Assembly (NCBI GenBank): GCA_030527765.1
Contig: JAUNAE010000033.1
Location: 1-8,039 of the forward strand
Source of the DNA: Eubacteriales bacterium
GTDB lineage: Bacteria; Bacillota_A; Clostridia; Lachnospirales; Lachnospiraceae
DNA: 8,039 nt
Direction of reading: 5' to 3'
The position numbers were made by a program, and so were the translations under genes. Positions 6,012 through 8,039 of the stretch are shown here, piece after piece. Position 1 is the stretch's first letter, and each line of letters begins with the position of its first letter. Under the pieces are notes generated by a model. That model saw only the letters and a list, made by a program, of their open reading frames with translations. It was not told where the DNA came from and searched no databases.

Positions 6012-6157
6012 CAAAGAGGTTTTATTATCTTTTCTTCGCTCATCATTGCGAGGATCTGGCGGGTATTGCATGTGCCCGCCTTTTTCATTGCCATTTCTTT
6101 CTTCGGCATATGCCGGCTGGGCTTATTTCTCTTTCTTTTTCTTTTAAATCGTCTCAT
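6011..6157 (-). CDS. Small basic protein upstream of rep (48 aa), overlapped by the antisense RNA
   Basis: The ATG overlaps the stop of the upstream gene (ATGA), so translation by coupling is likely; no strong ribosome binding site of its own. The N-terminus is extremely basic (MRRFKRKRKRNKPSRHMPKK), followed by EMAMKKAGTCNTRQILAMMS and EEKIIKPL. The charge pattern suggests nucleic-acid binding. Length and position recall the small repressor genes (copG-like, 45 aa) before rep in some rolling-circle plasmids, but the ribbon-helix-helix pattern of CopG is not visible, so homology is not claimed. Codons 25-47 lie within the predicted antisense RNA. The stop is 101 bases before rep. It could also be a leader peptide whose translation affects rep expression. 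Confidence 0.62.
   Translation of the reverse strand: MRRFKRKRKRNKPSRHMPKKEMAMKKAGTCNTRQILAMMSEEKIIKPL
6017..6086 (+). ncRNA. Predicted antisense (countertranscribed) RNA of about 70 nt in the rep leader
   Basis: Bounded by the consensus promoter at 5982-6011 and by a GC stem with T-run at 6058-6085. The predicted RNA has two hairpins: stem CTTCGC (6034-6039) with GCGAGG (6048-6053) and an eight-base loop TCATCATT, then the terminator stem. It is fully complementary to the minus-strand message upstream of rep, inside the 48-aa ORF. Antisense RNAs of this size that set copy number by acting on the rep leader are established for rolling-circle plasmids such as pT181 and pMV158. That this one controls Rep, directly or by blocking translation of the small ORF, is inference. 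No protein can be made from it. Confidence 0.65.
6058..6085 (+). terminator. Rho-independent terminator of the antisense RNA
   Basis: GGCGGG (6058-6063) pairs with CCCGCC (6075-6080), extendable by weaker T-G and A-T pairs, and is followed at once by five T. Orientation is plus, against the surrounding genes. It lies inside the 48-aa ORF of the other strand, where no T-run follows. Confidence 0.75.
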
Positions 6158-6453
6158 ATCTCTATTCCGTGCTTTCTGTAAAAGTTCTCTTTTGATTTGA
6201 ACAGGTAGTCATATTCTGATACGACCTCCCCCTCCTTTGACACGAACCATGTTTCATACCAGCATTTCCCCGAAGTGTCCCTGAATAGCTCTATCTTCCG
6301 ATTGCCTCTATAGATATCTGCTATCTTTGTCAGATCAAGGTTCTCTGCATGAAATGCTTTCCTTGCCTCCATATTCCTGGCATCCGACAGCATCCTGCTG
6401 ATCATCTCATCTGTCTCTTCCACTCCGTTCACCGGATCTATAACATCATCCAT
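6154..6453 (-). CDS. Hypothetical protein (99 aa)
   Basis: Start set at ATG 6451-6453, seven to eight bases after ACAGGAGG; the in-frame ATG nine codons earlier lies within the upstream gene without a suitable site. Sequence: acidic N-terminal part (MDDVIDPVNGVEETDEMISR), a charged helix (ARNMEARKAFHAENLDLTKI), then a beta-rich part with RKIELFRDTSGKCWYETWFV and a C-terminal FKSKENFYRKHGIEI. I do not recognise a family. It overlaps the membrane-protein gene by eight bases and the 48-aa gene by four, so the three are coupled. No membrane segment. Confidence 0.68.
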   Translation of the reverse strand: MDDVIDPVNGVEETDEMISRMLSDARNMEARKAFHAENLDLTKIADIYRGNRKIELFRDTSGKCWYETWFVSKEGEVVSEYDYLFKSKENFYRKHGIEI

Positions 6454-6838
6454 GCACAGCCTCCTGTTTTTTGTATTCAATCAGATCTATCTGCTGCATT
6501 CTGTCCGGATCAAGGCATTCATACAGGTTGGTTCCCGGTAACCTCTCACCGAAGATTGGTCCGTATTTCGCTTCCAGTTCTCTTTTCTCCTGCTGCCGTC
6601 TCCGTTCTGCCAGATGTCTCCAATGCTGTCTCTCTCTCTCATATCTCACTTCTCGCATCGTTACGATCATCTTATACAGCATAGCTGCCACTGCATAGAT
6701 GATGAACATATTCACCAGAACATCCTCGATCGGCAGCAATGTGTGTCTCCATAGCAATGTGAAGCTGCACACCAGTACCACTATGCTTGCCACTGTGATC
6801 AGGATCATTCCGCTTATCTTCTCTTTCATCTCATTCAT
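6446..6838 (-). CDS. Two-helix membrane protein with charged cytoplasmic tail (130 aa)
   Basis: Two hydrophobic helices, about residues 10-29 (MILITVASIVVLVCSFTLLW) and 40-60 (LVNMFIIYAVAAMLYKMIV), are separated by a short loop. A long, strongly charged helical stretch follows (about 62-92, rich in R, E, Q: YERERQHWRHLAERRRQQEK), probably a coiled coil in the cytoplasm, then a globular end with PIFGERLPGTNLYECLDPDR. No family recognised. The start is uncertain: GGAAGG abuts the ATG at 6838, and an in-frame ATG at 6829 has a better nine-base spacing. It lies 15 bases after the DUF3846-like gene and overlaps the next gene by eight bases. Confidence 0.72.
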   Translation of the reverse strand: MNEMKEKISGMILITVASIVVLVCSFTLLWRHTLLPIEDVLVNMFIIYAVAAMLYKMIVTMREVRYERERQHWRHLAERRRQQEKRELEAKYGPIFGERLPGTNLYECLDPDRMQQIDLIEYKKQEAVHG

Positions 6839-6853
6839 CCTTCCTTTCTCTGT

Positions 6854-7303
6854 TTATCTGCCTGCTGCCATTGCATCCTTATATCTGTCTCCCATGAATT
6901 CCAGGACTTTCTGCAGATAATTCAACGTATCCGGTTCTATAGAGCAAAAATCCATTTCACCATCTTCATCCACTCTTTCGCCTACGAAAAGCACATCGCC
7001 ATAGATGAAGCCCACATACAGTTCTGATGCTACGTAGTTTCGTCTCAGCTCCCGGAATACTCCTTCTTCATCGACCAACATGCTTACGTATTTTCCTGCA
7101 TCCTCTTTCTTCATGCTTCCGTATGTCGGTTTTGGAATCTTGATATCTCCATACAGTTTTCTTGGAAGTACATGTTCATACGTTGTGCATCCATTTCCGA
7201 TCAGTCTGCAGATGTACTTGTTCTGCGCTCTATAGTCCTTGCCCTCCAGCTATTCATGTGTGCTGACATTTCCATTTGCGTCTACCTTAATAATCTTTCC
7301 CAT
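6854..7303 (-). pseudogene. DUF3846-like protein interrupted by in-frame amber codon 18
   Basis: A good ribosome binding site (AGAAGGAG) precedes ATG 7301-7303, and the frame reads MGKIIKVDANGNVSTHE, then TAG (7250-7252), then on without break through LEGKDYRAQNKYICRLIGNG, CTTYEHVLPRKLYGD, SMLVDEEGVFRELRRNYVAS, GDVLFVGER and DFCSIEP to a TAA: 149 codons plus stop. The IGNGC..YEHV.P..LY and MLVDEEG...GDVLFVGE parts are those of phage/plasmid DUF3846-type proteins of about this length, so codons before and after TAG belong to one gene. Related proteins as I remember them have Tyr at this place (HEY/LEGK), so one base change (TAC or TAT to TAG) would explain it. Restart at the ATG at 7112-7114 (86 aa) lacks a clear ribosome binding site and would lose the N-terminal third. 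Nonsense mutation, sequencing error, suppression and recoding remain open. Confidence 0.78.
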
Positions 7304-7332
7304 GGTTTTACTCCTTCTCTCCTGCTGCCAAA

Positions 7333-7572
7333 TTATTTCTTGCGGATCCATACCGTGTTATCCATCTTCCATACGAAGGATTCGATTTCCATTCTCATAT
7401 GCTTCTGGATCTCCGGATCAGTCCACTTACCTGCAGCGATCACATTCATCTGTTTACTCACTTCCGTCTTCCTTGTCATCTCCACGATCTTGATTTCTGT
7501 CAGATCGTTCACCAGCCCGCGGTCTTCTCCGAAGATCTGCAGGTTGAAAACATCTTCCACTGTCATCTTCAT
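7333..7572 (-). CDS. Hypothetical protein, first gene of the minus-strand train (79 aa)
   Basis: Start at ATG 7570-7572 after a strong AAAAGGAGG; the 14-codon upstream extension would put that site inside the gene. The sequence starts MKMTVEDVFNLQIFGEDRGL, has a middle strand region (TEIKIVEMTRKTEVSKQMNV, IAAGKWTDPEIQKHM) and ends FVWKMDNTVWIRKK. The VEDV...TEI.I......IAAGKW.D.EI..HM pattern is known to me from small proteins of Clostridia mobile elements with unknown function. It is likely the promoter-proximal gene of this operon, facing the divergent membrane protein, though no convincing minus-strand promoter was found in the gap. Confidence 0.75.
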   Translation of the reverse strand: MKMTVEDVFNLQIFGEDRGLVNDLTEIKIVEMTRKTEVSKQMNVIAAGKWTDPEIQKHMRMEIESFVWKMDNTVWIRKK

Positions 7573-7593
7573 CTTGTTTCCTCCTTTTTCTAT

Positions 7594-7622
7594 TTGACTT
7601 TCATCATTCTTCACCGTATCCT
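7594..7622 (+). promoter_or_regulatory. Probable promoter of the divergent plus-strand gene
   Basis: TTGACT (7594-7599), a 17-base spacer and TATCCT (7617-7622) give a sigma-A-like promoter with a good -35 box and a fair -10 box. Transcription from about 7629 would leave a leader of about 40 bases before ATG 7671. An imperfect operator-like repeat, TTGCT-5-AGCAA (7641-7655), lies in that leader. Confidence 0.5.
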
Positions 7623-7670
7623 TTTCTTGCCAATATTGTTTTGCTTATCTAGCAAGGAAGGATGTGTACT

Positions 7671-8039
7671 ATGACTCTCAGTAATATTTTTTCCGAAATG
7701 TCGGTTACTAATGTTGTTCAAATCATTGGAATACTAGTTTCTCTACTAACCAGTGTCGTTGCTATCGTCATTTCTATTGTTACCGTCAAACAAAATTCGA
7801 AAATGATTGAGGCATCCACGAAAGCCTCTATCGGTATATATGGTGCGGAAATAAATCCTGGCTCTCCAATGTTTCTGTTTGTTATTCGCAATTTCGGAAA
7901 TTCATCGGCTTGCTTTACAAGGTTTGATTACGATTTTGACTTTTCAAATTGTTATGGGAATACTCTTACTACTGATTATTTGAAAAGTCTTTCCAAATGC
8001 GTATTAGCTCCAGGGCAATCAAAAATTTGCAATCTCAAA
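7671..8039 (+). CDS. Membrane-anchored protein with one N-terminal helix, C-terminus beyond the window edge
   Basis: 123 codons are visible. AAGGAAGG lies nine bases before this ATG; an in-frame ATG at 7662 abuts it and is less likely. Residues 15-38 form one transmembrane helix (VVQIIGILVSLLTSVVAIVI and on), followed by VKQNSKMIEASTKASIGIYG and a beta-rich, probably Ig-like domain (FVIRNFGNSSACFTRFDYDF, then LAPGQSKICNL). The 'N.S.MIE.S..P.I.IY' with 'IRNFGNSSA.I..FD' arrangement recalls a widespread Firmicute family of small anchored proteins without known function. It is divergent from all other complete genes and visibly AT-richer, so it may belong to another module or mark the edge of the minus-strand gene train. 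Confidence 0.8.
   Translation, partial: MTLSNIFSEMSVTNVVQIIGILVSLLTSVVAIVISIVTVKQNSKMIEASTKASIGIYGAEINPGSPMFLFVIRNFGNSSACFTRFDYDFDFSNCYGNTLTTDYLKSLSKCVLAPGQSKICNLK

Noticed and set aside
7112..7114. ATG of an 86-aa ORF as the true start of the DUF3846-like gene
   Set aside because: The same frame extends upstream with protein-like sequence to a start with a strong ribosome binding site; only the amber codon separates them, and this ATG lacks such a site.
7641..7655. TTGCT-5-AGCAA repeat as an operator
   Set aside because: Only five bases per arm; could easily occur by chance and no matching copy was seen elsewhere. Mentioned only under the promoter.
7573..7670. Minus-strand promoter for the gene train
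   Set aside because: Best candidate (TTGGCA with AAGAAT at 16 bases) is too weak to call; the real promoter may lie elsewhere.
1..8039. CRISPR array, tRNA or insertion sequence
   Set aside because: No regularly spaced direct repeats, no tRNA-like cloverleaf and no transposase were seen on either strand by reading.

Overview
The window looks like part of a mobile replicon (plasmid, phage or phagemid-like element) from a Firmicute, most probably a Lachnospiraceae-type gut Clostridium. The reasons are strong AGGAGG-type ribosome binding sites, many very small tightly packed genes, and a gene set typical of Clostridia phages and plasmids: a radical SAM protein with the IGLIDVDGH start, a DUF3789-like mini membrane protein, DUF4406, DUF5688 and DUF3846 proteins, and an HUH rolling-circle Rep. 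The taxonomic call is inference from family memory, not a search.

Layout. Positions 7572 down to 1 read as one long minus-strand gene train of sixteen closely spaced or overlapping genes. From its 5' end: a 79-aa hypothetical (7333-7572); a DUF3846-like gene broken by an in-frame amber codon (6854-7303); a two-helix membrane protein (6446-6838); two small ORFs (6154-6453 and 6011-6157); a regulatory/origin-like interval (5910-6090); the HUH replication initiator (5067-5909); a 102-aa hypothetical (4652-4960); an HTH protein with an acidic linker (4049-4624); a DUF5688 protein (3119-4036); a 173-aa protein with a faint ADP-ribosyltransferase-like pattern (2601-3122); a small zinc-ribbon-like protein (2380-2571); a 131-aa hypothetical (1995-2390); a small HTH protein (1634-1993); DUF4406 (1304-1627); a DUF3789-like miniprotein (1176-1289); a Cys-rich phage-type protein (765-1157); and a radical SAM protein running off the left edge (1-768). 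At the right end a divergent plus-strand membrane-anchored protein starts at 7671 in visibly AT-richer DNA and runs off the edge.

The most interesting part is the roughly 180 bp in front of rep. On the plus strand, against all neighbouring genes, there is a near-consensus extended -10 promoter followed after about 50 nt by a GC stem and a T-run. This predicts a roughly 70-nt antisense RNA lying wholly inside a 48-aa basic ORF just upstream of rep. Next to it is a perfect 9-bp inverted repeat, and then a CTTGATA sequence resembling the nick core of pC194/pUB110-type plasmids. Together these resemble a replication control and double-strand-origin module: antisense RNA, small leader protein, origin hairpin and Rep.

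Two genes look damaged by single bases. The radical SAM motif reads C-x3-C-x2-G instead of C-x3-C-x2-C, and the DUF3846-like gene has TAG at codon 18. No tRNA, rRNA, CRISPR array, insertion sequence or integrase is visible. No stretch longer than 300 bases lacks a gene; the longest gaps are about 100 bases each (4961-5066, 5910-6010 and 7573-7670).
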